From assembly GCF_019345525.1 (NCBI RefSeq), contig NZ_JAHKRA010000012.1:47404-111403 (forward strand): 64,000 nucleotides of DNA, given 5' to 3'. Of this stretch, positions 35,123-44,038 are shown piece by piece. The stretch comes from Flavobacterium sp. NKUCC04_CG (lineage in GTDB: Bacteria > Bacteroidota > Bacteroidia > Flavobacteriales > Flavobacteriaceae). Numbering within the stretch: position 1 is the stretch's first letter; the number at the start of each line of letters is the position of its first letter. Below the pieces are notes generated by a model. That model worked only from the letters and a program-made list of their open reading frames with translations. It had not been told where the DNA came from and did no database searches. Position numbers and translations under genes: made by a program.

Positions 35123-36298
35123 ATGATGAAAGAAGTATTTATTGTAGCGGCAAAGCGCACACCTATAGGAGGTTTACTTGGAAATTTAGCAACTTTTACA
35201 GCTCCTGAGTTAGGCGCTATAGCGATTCGAGGATGTTTAGACACCTTAGCGCTCGATCCTAGTGCCTTGTCTAGTGTCTATTTAGGCAACGGATTAAGTG
35301 CGGGTTTAGGACAAGCACCGGCACGGCAAGCAGCAATTTTGGCAGGCATACCTTATGACAAGGATGCAACCACGATTAATAAAGTATGTGCATCGGGCTT
35401 AAAAGCTACGGTATTGGGCGCGCAACAAATTCAGCTCGGCATGGATGAATTGGTTCTTACGGGAGGTATGGAGAGCATGAGCAATGTTCCTTATTATGCG
35501 GCTATTCGCAAGGGAAATAAATTGGGGCATTTACCTTTGACTGATGGCTTGATTAAAGACGGGTTATGGGATGTTTATAATGATTTTCATATGGGTAATG
35601 CCGCAGAATTGGGTGCGCGTCATTTTGGCTTATCGAGGCAGCAATTGGACAACTATGCTTTGGAGTCGTATCAAAAGGCACAAAAGGCCACTATAGCAAA
35701 ACGCTTTGAAGAGGAGATTGTTCCGATAACAATTCTTAAGGGGAAAGCGGAATTGTTACTGACTACCGATGAGGATATTGATAAAATGATTCCTGAAAAA
35801 ATGCCGTTGTTAAAGCCGGCATTCGAAATCGAGGGCTTGTTGACTGCTGCAAATTCCAGCAACATCAACGACGGTGCTGCGGCAATTGTTTTAGCATCTG
35901 CAGCCGCGGTTCAAAGACAGGGAGTTACTCCCTTAGCTAGAATTGTTGCATATGCCGACGGAGCACAACAGCCAGAATGGTTTACAACAGCACCTGCTAT
36001 TTCCATAAAAAAAGCCTTACAACAAGCAAAACTGACTATAGACGACATTGATTTTTTTGAAATTAATGAAGCTTATGCATCGGTTATTCTATCCCTACAG
36101 CAATTGTTGTCATTGGATTTGAATCGCGTAAATGTAAATGGTGGAGCGGTAGCATTAGGGCATCCAATAGGAGCTTCTGGAGCTCGAATACTCGTCACTT
36201 TAATTCAGGTTTTAAAACAAAACAAAGCCCGTTATGGTTTGGCATCTATTTGTAATGGAGGAGGTGCCTCTACAACTGTTATTATTGAAAACTTATAA
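35123..36298 (+). CDS. Acetyl-CoA C-acyltransferase (thiolase)
   Basis: Thiolases cleave or form beta-ketoacyl-CoA. This 391-residue protein has all landmarks: nucleophile Cys89 in [11 protein letters not shown], the [12 protein letters not shown] segment (about 113-124), [11 protein letters not shown] (about 248-258), EINEAYAS (about 313-320), catalytic His347 in [16 protein letters not shown], and Cys377 in SICNGGGAS. Whether it works in acetoacetyl-CoA synthesis or beta-oxidation is not decided by sequence, and no fad or phb genes are adjacent. Placement behind a TetR gene and its operator suggests induction by a fatty-acid or acyl-CoA-related signal. Confidence 0.95.
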   Translation: MMKEVFIVAAKRTPIGGLLGNLATFTAPELGAIAIRGCLDTLALDPSALSSVYLGNGLSAGLGQAPARQAAILAGIPYDKDATTINKVCASGLKATVLGAQQIQLGMDELVLTGGMESMSNVPYYAAIRKGNKLGHLPLTDGLIKDGLWDVYNDFHMGNAAELGARHFGLSRQQLDNYALESYQKAQKATIAKRFEEEIVPITILKGKAELLLTTDEDIDKMIPEKMPLLKPAFEIEGLLTAANSSNINDGAAAIVLASAAAVQRQGVTPLARIVAYADGAQQPEWFTTAPAISIKKALQQAKLTIDDIDFFEINEAYASVILSLQQLLSLDLNRVNVNGGAVALGHPIGASGARILVTLIQVLKQNKARYGLASICNGGGASTTVIIENL

Positions 36299-36414
36299 AT
36301 AGTGCTGTGAAAGTTACCTACTAACAGCAAAAAAAATATAAAAAATGGAGCTATTTTAAAAAAAAGGATTGATTATTGTATGTAATATAAAATATAACTA
36401 AACAAACTATAACC

Positions 36415-36882
36415 ATGAATTCAAAAGCCATTTTTAGAACTTTAGGTCTAATGACTATAGCATTAGTACTGTTTTCATGTAAGAAAACAGTAAAAGAGCA
36501 AGACAGCGACTTAATCGAAATAACGGATGCGGTAATAGTACCGCAAGAATTTTCGTATAAATACAGTAAAAACAAGGACGAAATTAGTTTGTTTTTTACG
36601 CGTTCCGGAGATAGCTTGATAGGGAAATTAGAGTATCATTTAAATGAAAAAGATCAAAATATTGGTACCATTAAAGGAATTATTAAAAATGATGTTCTAA
36701 TTGCTGATTACGACTTTATGTCTGAGGGTATTAAATCGACCAGACAAGTTGTATTTAAAATGGAAGACGATTCGCTTTTAGAAGGATATGGTGATGTAAT
36801 TGAGAAAGATGGAAAAGTAGTTTTTGCAGACCCGAATCAGTTAAAATATAATGAGGATTTTAAATTAAATTTAGTCAAATAA
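36415..36882 (+). CDS. Lipoprotein of unknown function
   Basis: A 155-residue protein with signal peptide and lipobox LFSC (Cys22). The mature part is beta-rich with a repeating pattern of charged strands (SLFFTRSGDSLIGKLEYHLN, IGTIKGIIKNDVLIADYDFM), which looks like a small beta-barrel or sandwich as in many Bacteroidota lipoproteins. I do not recognise the family. Confidence 0.7.
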   Translation: MNSKAIFRTLGLMTIALVLFSCKKTVKEQDSDLIEITDAVIVPQEFSYKYSKNKDEISLFFTRSGDSLIGKLEYHLNEKDQNIGTIKGIIKNDVLIADYDFMSEGIKSTRQVVFKMEDDSLLEGYGDVIEKDGKVVFADPNQLKYNEDFKLNLVK

Positions 36883-36970
36883 AACGATCTTCGTAAAAAA
36901 ACAGGAAGGTCTAATTTTCTGATTTTATCAGATGTCCCAGTGTATAAAATAACTTTTTAAAATTTAATTG

Positions 36971-37432
36971 ATGCAAAATTATTTTCGTTCTGTCGTATTG
37001 TTTTCTGTTGTGCTATCGGCAACGGCATGGCAATCTTGTAGTACAGCTAAACCGCTTAGTGAAACGGAAGTTTCTACTAAGACTACAAATCCTAAAAAAG
37101 TGAAGCTAAACAAACCCATAACCACTATAGATTTACGGATTTTAAATTCCGATGAAGTAACCGTTTTGCCCAACGATTTTTCTACGATAATCGATTTATT
37201 GGAAAAGGCAAACTACGATAAAAAATGGAATAAGACCGGTATGATGGTTAAAATGAAAACACCAGACTACAGTTTGAATCTCATATCGGACAAGTCCGTT
37301 TCTACGACGGTATTTATTTGGACAGAAGGAAATAGAGTAAAAATGGATGATGCTTGGTATTTACTAAATGCTAACAATACAGCCCAACTCAGTGCCTTTT
37401 TAGAAAAATATAAAAACGCATTTAATAATTAA
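36971..37432 (+). CDS. Lipoprotein of unknown function
   Basis: About 153 residues from the ATG at 36971 (the frame has a TTG one codon earlier). Signal peptide with lipobox WQSC (about residue 22). The mature region contains VKMKTPDYSLNLISDKSVSTTVFIWTEG-type strands; no known motif is visible. It is 88 bases downstream of another small lipoprotein in the same direction and is followed by a terminator, so the two may be one unit. Confidence 0.7.
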   Translation: MQNYFRSVVLFSVVLSATAWQSCSTAKPLSETEVSTKTTNPKKVKLNKPITTIDLRILNSDEVTVLPNDFSTIIDLLEKANYDKKWNKTGMMVKMKTPDYSLNLISDKSVSTTVFIWTEGNRVKMDDAWYLLNANNTAQLSAFLEKYKNAFNN

Positions 37433-37461
37433 ATTGAGCGTTTTAAACACGATCAACTCCC

Positions 37462-37494
37462 GCCGCTGTGAAATATTTCATGGCGGCATTTTTG
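37462..37494 (+). terminator. Rho-independent terminator
   Basis: Arms 37462-37474 and 37475-37487 pair over 13 positions with two G-U pairs, then A and five T residues. It ends the pair of small lipoprotein genes. Confidence 0.75.
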
Positions 37495-37560
37495 TTTGAA
37501 TTTTTTAAAATCTGAAAATTCCAAACAGGCATTAAAAAGGTGGAACTGTTGCACAAAAGG

Positions 37561-38367
37561 CTATTTATTAAAATATTTATGTGGTGTTTGCCGCTGATAT
37601 TTTTTAAAAAACTCTATAAATGCGCTGTCGCTGGAAAATTCCAGATCATAAGCTGTTTCCCGAACATTTTTACCTTCAGCTAGCCATTCAATCGCTTTTT
37701 GAAGCCGCCATTGCTGTCGCCATTCTTGATACGACATACCGGTTTCTTTTAAAAAGATTCGGGTGATCGTTTTTTCACTAGCACCTACGTCTTTCGCAAA
37801 TTCTTTGAGAAAGGACGGTAGTGTTTTTCCCTGATTCCAATGTTCAACATGCTGTTTAATTCTAGTATCTTTGGGTATAAAGAGCGTTAGGTTTTGTTTT
37901 GGAGCACTGTGGAATTCTTCCCAAAAAAGATTTAAGGTATTTTGCTGTAAATCAATGGGCATATCCCAAGGCCAAAAAGACATGCGTTCGATCAACTCCT
38001 TCAGTAGTCCATTTACATTTAAGATAGTGAATTCGAAGGAATTATCGGGCAGTAGAGAGGGGGCAAAATAGATCGACCGATAGGCTACGACATTTCGCAT
38101 ACTGACTCTATGTGCGAAATGTGGCGGAATCCAAGCTGCCATGGTCGGAGGTAGTATGCTCTGTTGGTCATCACTTTCAATAGTCATGCATCCGATAGGA
38201 GCAAACAAAAGTTGCGCTCTTTGGTGTTGATGCAACCCAGAATCATGACTTGTGAAATCGGACGCAATGCCAATTACTGCTGCGTCAATCTGATCAGGGT
38301 TAAAAATACGCTCTTGAGATAGAAATGCCATGTGTCTGTATTTCGATGTTTTATGTCTTAACATCAT
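37561..38367 (-). CDS. AraC-family transcriptional regulator
   Basis: The protein has an N-terminal cupin-like sensing domain (HQHQRAQLLFAPIGCMTIE, then WIPPHFAHRVSM) and two C-terminal helix-turn-helix units (FAKDVGASEKTITRIFLKETGMSYQEWRQQWRL and NVRETAYDLEFSSDSAFIEFFKKYQRQTPHKYF). The frame starts with TTG at 38403, but the ATG at 38367 (or 38364) is chosen because the divergent MFS gene begins at 38431 and the stretch between contains its -7 element. Such AraC/cupin regulators next to an MFS efflux gene normally control that transporter. Confidence 0.9.
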   Translation of the reverse strand: MMLRHKTSKYRHMAFLSQERIFNPDQIDAAVIGIASDFTSHDSGLHQHQRAQLLFAPIGCMTIESDDQQSILPPTMAAWIPPHFAHRVSMRNVVAYRSIYFAPSLLPDNSFEFTILNVNGLLKELIERMSFWPWDMPIDLQQNTLNLFWEEFHSAPKQNLTLFIPKDTRIKQHVEHWNQGKTLPSFLKEFAKDVGASEKTITRIFLKETGMSYQEWRQQWRLQKAIEWLAEGKNVRETAYDLEFSSDSAFIEFFKKYQRQTPHKYFNK

Positions 38368-38391
38368 TACTAAGGACGTAAATGTAAGTTT

Positions 38392-38399
38392 TACTTTTG
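38392..38399 (+). promoter_or_regulatory. -7 element of the MFS efflux gene
   Basis: TACTTTTG matches TAnnTTTG and lies 31 bases before the ATG at 38431. Any AraC-type binding site must be in the 63-base gap to the regulator gene. Confidence 0.55.
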
Positions 38400-38430
38400 T
38401 CAAAAAAAATTAAAACAGAAATAAATCGTC

Positions 38431-39564
38431 ATGAAAACCCAACCCAAGTTGCTGTTACTAATTGTTCTAATCATGTTTCCTCAGTTTGTCGAAACCATAT
38501 ATAGCCCAGCTTTGACAAGTATTGCTACGGAATTTACAGTATCCGATGAAGAAGCGTCGCAAACCATCTCAGTTTATTTTTTCGCTTTTGCAATCGGCGT
38601 GATTTTTTGGGGCATTGCAGCGGATCGAATGGGGAGAAGAAAGGCCATGATATACGGTTTAATAACCTATGGTATCGGATCTAGCCTTGCTTTAGGAGCT
38701 TTGCATTTTAGCGTAATCATACTGGCCCGAATGATAGCCGCTTTTGGAATAGCGGTGGGCTCTGTGGTTACTCAAACTGTATTTAGAGATTTGTATGATA
38801 AAAAGGAACTTGGAAAAAAGTTCTCAGTTATAGGTATAGCATTGTCTATAAGTCCGGTAATTGGATTACTAATAGGTGGTTTAATGGTGAAGAAATATGG
38901 CGTATTAGGTGTTTTTTCAACCCTGGTTTTTTTGTCGATAGTTTTGCTACTTGCTACCGTTAAATTTCTACCAGAAACAAAAAAGGACTTAGGAACTGCA
39001 CCCGCTATAAAAGAGGTAATTGTTGTATTGCTCGGCGATAAATTAATTTGGTTAAGTGCGATTTTGGTGGCAGCTTTTAATATTATGCTATTTAGTTACT
39101 ACTCGTTAGCACCGTTTATTTTTGACAAACTTGGTTATAGCTCCACAGAATTTGGATATAGTGGTGTCTTATTAGCAACGAGCTCATTGATGGGTGGGCT
39201 GATCAATAAAAAAATGGTTGACCAGAATATATCGTCAACTGTATTGATTGTTTTTGCTGCTGCAATTGCGGGTGTCGGAGGAATCGGGACATTGTTATTG
39301 CAGGAAAGCCTGTTTTTTTTGATTCCCATGATCTTTGTGGTTGTTGGATTTAGCATAGCTATTCCTAATATTTTAAGTCAAGCTTTGGTTAAGTATACGG
39401 CGGTTGCGGGCACGGCGGGAGCTTTATTTGGTCTGATGTACTATACCATGATAGCAGTGGGGCTCGTCGTGTCGGGATTGACTCAGAATCTCGGTCTTAT
39501 ACTTACCTTTTTGTCTGCTTTTTCTTTGATTGTAGCCCTAACATATAAAAAAGTACACCGATAG
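38431..39564 (+). CDS. MFS drug:proton antiporter (Bcr/CflA-like, DHA1)
   Basis: The 377-residue membrane protein has about 12 helices. Loop motif A is WGIAADRMGRRKAMIYG (about 60-76), matching G-x-x-x-D-R-x-G-R-[RK]. The motif near SISPVIGLLIGGLMVKKYG (about 144-162) corresponds to antiporter motif C (G-P-x-x-G-G). The N terminus LIVLIMFPQFVETIYSPALTSI (11-32) fits the Bcr/CflA group. It likely exports drugs or metabolites; the substrate is not known. Controlled probably by the divergent AraC protein. Confidence 0.9.
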   Translation: MKTQPKLLLLIVLIMFPQFVETIYSPALTSIATEFTVSDEEASQTISVYFFAFAIGVIFWGIAADRMGRRKAMIYGLITYGIGSSLALGALHFSVIILARMIAAFGIAVGSVVTQTVFRDLYDKKELGKKFSVIGIALSISPVIGLLIGGLMVKKYGVLGVFSTLVFLSIVLLLATVKFLPETKKDLGTAPAIKEVIVVLLGDKLIWLSAILVAAFNIMLFSYYSLAPFIFDKLGYSSTEFGYSGVLLATSSLMGGLINKKMVDQNISSTVLIVFAAAIAGVGGIGTLLLQESLFFLIPMIFVVVGFSIAIPNILSQALVKYTAVAGTAGALFGLMYYTMIAVGLVVSGLTQNLGLILTFLSAFSLIVALTYKKVHR

Positions 39565-39985
39565 CCATATTGATATTCACTAAGTAAATAAGGGGTTTAA
39601 ACACTATTCTAATTCGTGCTATTTTGATGATGTAACTCTTAGAGGTTCTTCAAATAGTTTCTGCATGACCCCTTGTTATTACAACGAATTTTGGCACTTT
39701 GATTTAGGTTTACCACAGCGTTTAAGCGCTGTTTTTTTTTTGGATTATTCATAAAAAAACTGAAGGGCTTCCTCGACTTATTTACTAAGTTTGTAGTGTG
39801 GATAGATCAGCTAAAAAAACGACGGAGTTACTGTACTAATCATAACGTAGTCTTTATCTATTAAGTCTTCCGATTTTGTAAAAAGAAGGTTTGTTAGTGG
39901 CTTGTTGGATAGCGATCTTGTTCTTGATAAAAAAGGGGCATTGGTAATAGGTATTAAGGGAAGAAAATAGAAGCGTACAGTAAAT
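39565..39985. other. Intergenic region with an orphan terminator
   Basis: The 421 bases hold no gene that I can support. They contain a terminator hairpin (39715-39741) about 150 bases beyond the MFS stop, too far for an ordinary 3' end, so a small RNA or a long 3' UTR may be transcribed. Nothing else stands out from 39742 to 39985. Confidence 0.4.
39715..39741 (+). terminator. Rho-independent terminator
   Basis: ACAGCG (39715-39720), loop TTTAAG, CGCTGT (39727-39732), then a run of T residues. It is the only clear transcription end between 39565 and 39985. Confidence 0.75.
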
Positions 39986-40657
39986 ATGAATACGATGAAA
40001 CCTAATGAAGATCGAGCTCGCGCTGCTGTAGTGATGGTTTGGGCTGTTATTGTCCTAGAACTGATTGGTATAATTTCGAATTATATGCAATACGACCTGT
40101 TGCAGTGTTTTTCCAATGGAGTAGAATACACCACAGAACAGTTGGAAAACAATGATCTGCGGGTAAAGTTCGTGACCATTATTTATGGTGTTTTTTTTGC
40201 TATGTCGGGTATCACTTTTATTATGTGGTTTCGTCGGGCTTATTACAACCTACATCAATGTCATAAGGACGTAAGGTTTTTGGAGGGCTGGGCTGCTGGA
40301 GCTTGGTTTGTTCCCATTTTAAATTTGTTTCGTCCTTTCCAAATTATGAAAGAACTCTTTAATTTGAATGGCTATTTACTAGCAAAAAACGGAATAAAAA
40401 ATATAAAGACTTTTCCCGCTCTATATTTAAGTGCTTGGTGGGCATTTTGGCTTATCAATAATGCGATGATTCAAATCTTGAACAAGGTATCTCCAGAAGC
40501 AGATGAAGTAGAGAGTTTGTCTAATGAAAGTCTTTTTTATATCGGTCAAAGTATAATTTCTATTATTGCAGGCTTACTGATTATAAAAATTATTAAGGCA
40601 TATAATTCTAGAGAAAAACTCCTGTTTGAATTAAAACCGGTAGAAGTCGATCAATAA
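39986..40657 (+). CDS. DUF4328-type membrane protein
   Basis: The 223-residue protein has four membrane segments (about 15-33, 61-80, 139-157, 182-200). The central block FIMWFRRAYYNLHQ (about 78-91) and FLEGWAAGAWFVPILNLFRPFQIMKELF (about 98-125) is the DUF4328 signature. Function unknown. It lies 36 bases before another small membrane protein gene, likely cotranscribed. Confidence 0.85.
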   Translation: MNTMKPNEDRARAAVVMVWAVIVLELIGIISNYMQYDLLQCFSNGVEYTTEQLENNDLRVKFVTIIYGVFFAMSGITFIMWFRRAYYNLHQCHKDVRFLEGWAAGAWFVPILNLFRPFQIMKELFNLNGYLLAKNGIKNIKTFPALYLSAWWAFWLINNAMIQILNKVSPEADEVESLSNESLFYIGQSIISIIAGLLIIKIIKAYNSREKLLFELKPVEVDQ

Positions 40658-40693
40658 ATATACAATTGCTTTAGCACAATAAAAATTCCCACT

Positions 40694-41200
40694 ATGCAAA
40701 CCAGCTCGGAAAAACCACCTTTAAACCTTGTTGATATTATTATAGAAATAGCGGGTCTATTGGTCATTATAATCATGTGGATTGGAATATTGATAAACTA
40801 CAACAGTTTACCGGAGTTAATTCCGAACAAGTACAGTTGGTCAAAAGGCGCGATGGGAATGGAAAATCGCTTGTTTATTATTTTTATGGGGGCTTTGGCA
40901 ACAATAGTATTTTGGGGACTTAGCGTTTTAACAACGAAACCCGAGCTTTTCCATGCTAATAAATCACTGTCGAAACCTAAATTGGCGGTACAATTAAAGA
41001 TTGTAATGCGTATGTTTCGCTGTCTAAAATTGGCATTAAGTACCGTTATTACCATGGTCATCTTTCAAAGCATGTTTTTAGCTCAGGGAAAGCCGGAGTT
41101 TTTAGGCAGCTCGTTTAATTGGATAGCACAAGCCTTAATTGGTTTGCCCATATTGTTTTTTATAGGTCAATCATTTAAAAATATGTGGAAAACCGAATGA
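40694..41200 (+). CDS. DUF1648-like membrane protein
   Basis: The 168-residue protein has about four membrane helices. Between helices 1 and 2 it carries YNSLPELIPNKYSWSKGAMG (about 36-55), the pattern of DUF1648 (x-LP-x-x-IP-x-H-x). Members are associated with small membrane proteins of uncertain role, some near SdpI-like immunity proteins. No toxin or immunity partner is seen here. Confidence 0.68.
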   Translation: MQTSSEKPPLNLVDIIIEIAGLLVIIIMWIGILINYNSLPELIPNKYSWSKGAMGMENRLFIIFMGALATIVFWGLSVLTTKPELFHANKSLSKPKLAVQLKIVMRMFRCLKLALSTVITMVIFQSMFLAQGKPEFLGSSFNWIAQALIGLPILFFIGQSFKNMWKTE

Positions 41201-41264
41201 GGAAAACCACATTTTAACAATTGGTATTTAAACGTATGTTTGCATTTAATTTAAAAAATCAGCC

Positions 41265-41663
41265 ATGCGGCAAATATTTATAACTACAGCAAAGATATGG
41301 CCTGTAAACAACAGCTTACTAATCCTTTTTTTCTATTGTTTTATTTGGAACACAACTTTTGCTCAAGCTGTCTATGTAACAGCTACCGATAAAAGGGATC
41401 CTGTGCAACACGACAATGCCGTACAGCATTCCTCTAAAACTACCGATAGTAAAAGAACTCAAAAAAAATCCTATAATGTCGGTGAAAGCAGCATATTGCA
41501 AACACCAGCTGTAGTAAAAACAAAAAGGGAAATAAAATTAGAAAGCGATAAGATATTTTGTACCGCTCGAACTTCAAATGGTACCAAATGCCTCAATACC
41601 ATTCACGCTAGTCTAAAGTTCTGCGACGAGCATATAACCGTAGAATTGTATCGGAAATCTTAG
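41265..41663 (+). CDS. Small secreted protein with C-terminal Cys/His motif (DUF5763-like)
   Basis: The 132-residue protein has a hydrophobic signal (about 17-33, cleavage near FAQA), a Lys/Ser/Thr-rich middle and a C-terminal CTARTSNGTKCLNTIHASLKFCDEH (about 101-125). The spacing Cys-x9-Cys-x10-Cys-x2-His with a T-x-x-G-x-x-C core resembles the small zinc-ribbon-like DUF5763 motif, usually in cytosolic or phage-type proteins. Its presence behind a signal peptide is odd. The function is unknown. Confidence 0.6.
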   Translation: MRQIFITTAKIWPVNNSLLILFFYCFIWNTTFAQAVYVTATDKRDPVQHDNAVQHSSKTTDSKRTQKKSYNVGESSILQTPAVVKTKREIKLESDKIFCTARTSNGTKCLNTIHASLKFCDEHITVELYRKS

Positions 41664-41737
41664 ACAAGAATAGCAGTACGAGTTCAGAAAAAGCAAATAT
41701 TATTTAAAAAACCTGACTTTCTTAAGGCTATTTAGAG

Positions 41738-41745
41738 TATTTTTG
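41738..41745 (+). promoter_or_regulatory. -7 element of purC
   Basis: TATTTTTG matches TAnnTTTG, 33 bases before the purC ATG. The -33 box is unclear (TTTC at 41718). Confidence 0.45.
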
Positions 41746-41777
41746 AAGGATTATTTCGACCTATATTCTTATTTTTT

Positions 41778-42464
41778 ATGAAGTTAATTTACACGGGTAA
41801 AACCAAAGATGTTTACAGTTTAGAGAACCATCAAGTATTATTAAAGTTTAAAGACGACGTGACCGGAGAAAACGGTGTGTTTGATCCAGGAGCCAATACC
41901 ATTGGCTTGACCATTGATGGTGCTGGAAAATCGGGACTTAAAATGACCAAATTCTTTTTTGAGCGTTTGGCTGAAAAAGGTATAGCTACACATTATGTAA
42001 GTGCTGATCTGGATGAGGTAAGTATGGTGGTTAAAGAAGCAACTACTTTTGGAAAGGGATTGGAAGTTATCTGCAGATACCGTGCTGTTGGTAGTTTTTA
42101 CAGACGTTACGGGGCATATTGTCAAGAAGGTGATGCTTTGGATGCTTTAGTTGAAATTACGATTAAAGACGATGAAAGAGGGGATCCAACGATTTCTGAC
42201 GACACTTTGGAAATGCTCGGAATCCTATCCAAAGAAGCTTATCAAGAATTAAAAGTATTGACAAAGGAAATTTGCCATATCATCAAAGCGGAATTGGCTA
42301 AAAAAGAGTTGGAATTATACGATATTAAATTGGAATTCGGAAGGGATAAAGCTACAGGAGCCCTGTTGTTAATCGATGAGATTTCTGGAGGAAATATGAG
42401 AGTATATAAAAACGGTACCTATATAGCTCCATTGGATTTGGAAAAAGATTTTTTAGGAGCTTAG
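41778..42464 (+). CDS. purC: Phosphoribosylaminoimidazole-succinocarboxamide synthase
   Basis: PurC (SAICAR synthase) joins CAIR and aspartate with ATP in purine synthesis. The 228-residue protein has YTGKTKDVYSL (5-15, glycine-rich ATP loop), EVICRYRAVGSFYRRYG (about 96-112), and DIKLEFGRDKATGALLLIDEISGGNMRVY (about 183-211), with the Asp and Glu residues for metal and substrate. It is of the short type and complete. A bidirectional terminator follows, shared with the efflux operon. Confidence 0.96.
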   Translation: MKLIYTGKTKDVYSLENHQVLLKFKDDVTGENGVFDPGANTIGLTIDGAGKSGLKMTKFFFERLAEKGIATHYVSADLDEVSMVVKEATTFGKGLEVICRYRAVGSFYRRYGAYCQEGDALDALVEITIKDDERGDPTISDDTLEMLGILSKEAYQELKVLTKEICHIIKAELAKKELELYDIKLEFGRDKATGALLLIDEISGGNMRVYKNGTYIAPLDLEKDFLGA

Positions 42465-42496
42465 TCTTTTAAAAATATACGGTAAAAATACTATTT

Positions 42497-42538
42497 AAAA
42501 ACCGCCAGTTTGTATCATACAACTTGGCGGTTTTTTTT
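42497..42538. terminator. Bidirectional terminator between purC and the efflux operon
   Basis: Arms 42497-42513 and 42519-42535 pair with two internal mismatches around a GGCGG/CCGCC core, with A-run and T-run flanks. It ends purC and, on the other strand, the RND operon. Confidence 0.9.
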
Positions 42539-42562
42539 GATTTAAGGGCCGTTTGGAAATTC

Positions 42563-43963
42563 TTAATTCCAACCGCCACCTAAAGCGCGATACAGTTGAA
42601 CAACGGCCGATAATTTTTGACGCTGATCGTCAATGTTTTTTAATTCAGCGCGTAACAAATTTTGCTCGGCGGTTAAGACATCGGTAAAATTGGTGTTTTG
42701 ATGATGTAAAAACAGTTCTTTGTTAAAGTCAACCGCTTTAGTAAGTGCTTCGAGTTGCTTTTTCCGTGTTAACTCTTTTCGTTGGGCTGTGTCGTATTCA
42801 AACAAGGCATTCGACACTTCTAAACTCGCCATTAGCAAGGTTTTTTCAAAGTGCAACAGCGCTTGTTGCTGTCTGGATAAAGCTGCGGTTAGACGGGCTT
42901 TATTGATACCTTTGTTAAATATAGATTGCGTTAAGCCACCGGCTATGGATCCGAAAAGACTTTGGCTAGAAAACCATTGACTCCAACCCAAATTGGAGAA
43001 ACCTCCACCAGCTGTAATGGTCAAGGCGGGATAGAAATACGTTCGAGCTACATTGGTTTCCTCAAAAGCTGCTCTAAAGTTTAATTCGGCCATTTGTACA
43101 TCCGGGCGATTTGCGAGTAATTGAGCGGGAATACCCGATTTTAAATCGGAAGTTACATCTTGCTGTGCCAAATCTTGTCTTGCAATGGATTCGGGGTTAC
43201 GCCCGAGTAAAAAGCACAGTTGGTGCTCTGTTGCTTTAATTCTCTGTTCGATATCGGGTATCTCCAATTCGGCTTCGTAGTAGTTGGCCTGACTTTGAAC
43301 TACCGACACCCCATTGAGCAAAGCATTTTCAAAAAGCATTTCAATTGCCGCCGCATCATCTGCACGGTTTTTTGCGGTTTTTTGGGTTGTGAGCAACTCT
43401 TGGTCCAAAGCCAGTAATTGAAAATATCCGGAGGCTATATCTGCAATTAATTGTGTTTGTACTGCTTTTTTAGCAGCATCTGTAGCCAATAGTTGTGCTA
43501 AGGCCGCGCGTTTAGAACTGCCTAGTTTTCCCCAAATATCGATTTCCCAATTGCTTTGGAGTCCCAAATCGTATTGAGTGTTGTTGCGCGAATTTCCAAA
43601 ACTTTGCGAATGGGGTAATTGAAACTCCTTAACGCTTATTCCACTGCTTAAAGAGGGCAAGTAAGCCGACTTTTGCAAGCGCAAATGCGCTTTGGATTCC
43701 GTAAGCCGTTCAACGGCTATTTTTAAATCAATATTAGCGGCTAATCCCTCGTGAATGAGAGATTGTAATAAGGTATCCGTAAAGATGGTTGTCCAAGGTA
43801 AAGAAGCTATAGTAATCGTGTCTAAGCTTGTTTCTGGGCCTCTAAATGAAAGGTCTAAATGATTTTCTGGCGTGGAATAGGGATGCGTTATTTGGCAAGA
43901 ACTCCAGGTAGTTATAGCAAGAACAAACAACGAGCCCCATAGAAGTATTTTAATTTTTCTCAT
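42563..43963 (-). CDS. RND efflux outer-membrane channel lipoprotein (TolC/OprM-like)
   Basis: The 466-residue protein has a lipobox (WSSC, Cys23) and the NodT/OprM family layout: two long helical-hairpin repeats and barrel strands. Recognisable parts are GLAANIDLKIAVERLTESKAHLRL (about 73-96), SNWEIDIWGKLGSSKRAAL (about 137-155), the second-repeat LLANRPDVQMAELNFRAA (about 284-301) and YFYPALTITAGGG (about 311-323). It forms the outer-membrane exit duct of the tripartite pump. It is last in the leftward operon, 75 bases after the RND gene. Confidence 0.93.
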   Translation of the reverse strand: MRKIKILLWGSLFVLAITTWSSCQITHPYSTPENHLDLSFRGPETSLDTITIASLPWTTIFTDTLLQSLIHEGLAANIDLKIAVERLTESKAHLRLQKSAYLPSLSSGISVKEFQLPHSQSFGNSRNNTQYDLGLQSNWEIDIWGKLGSSKRAALAQLLATDAAKKAVQTQLIADIASGYFQLLALDQELLTTQKTAKNRADDAAAIEMLFENALLNGVSVVQSQANYYEAELEIPDIEQRIKATEHQLCFLLGRNPESIARQDLAQQDVTSDLKSGIPAQLLANRPDVQMAELNFRAAFEETNVARTYFYPALTITAGGGFSNLGWSQWFSSQSLFGSIAGGLTQSIFNKGINKARLTAALSRQQQALLHFEKTLLMASLEVSNALFEYDTAQRKELTRKKQLEALTKAVDFNKELFLHHQNTNFTDVLTAEQNLLRAELKNIDDQRQKLSAVVQLYRALGGGWN

Positions 43964-44038
43964 GTTTTTAATTTTTATACTGTGCGATACAGCGGTGTTT
44001 TTATATACTGCCCAACTCGAAGTTCGGCAGTTGTTTTT

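Noticed and set aside
36351..36575. Minus-strand frame over the 36415 lipoprotein
   Set aside because: Antisense to a gene with a clear lipoprotein signal; no support.
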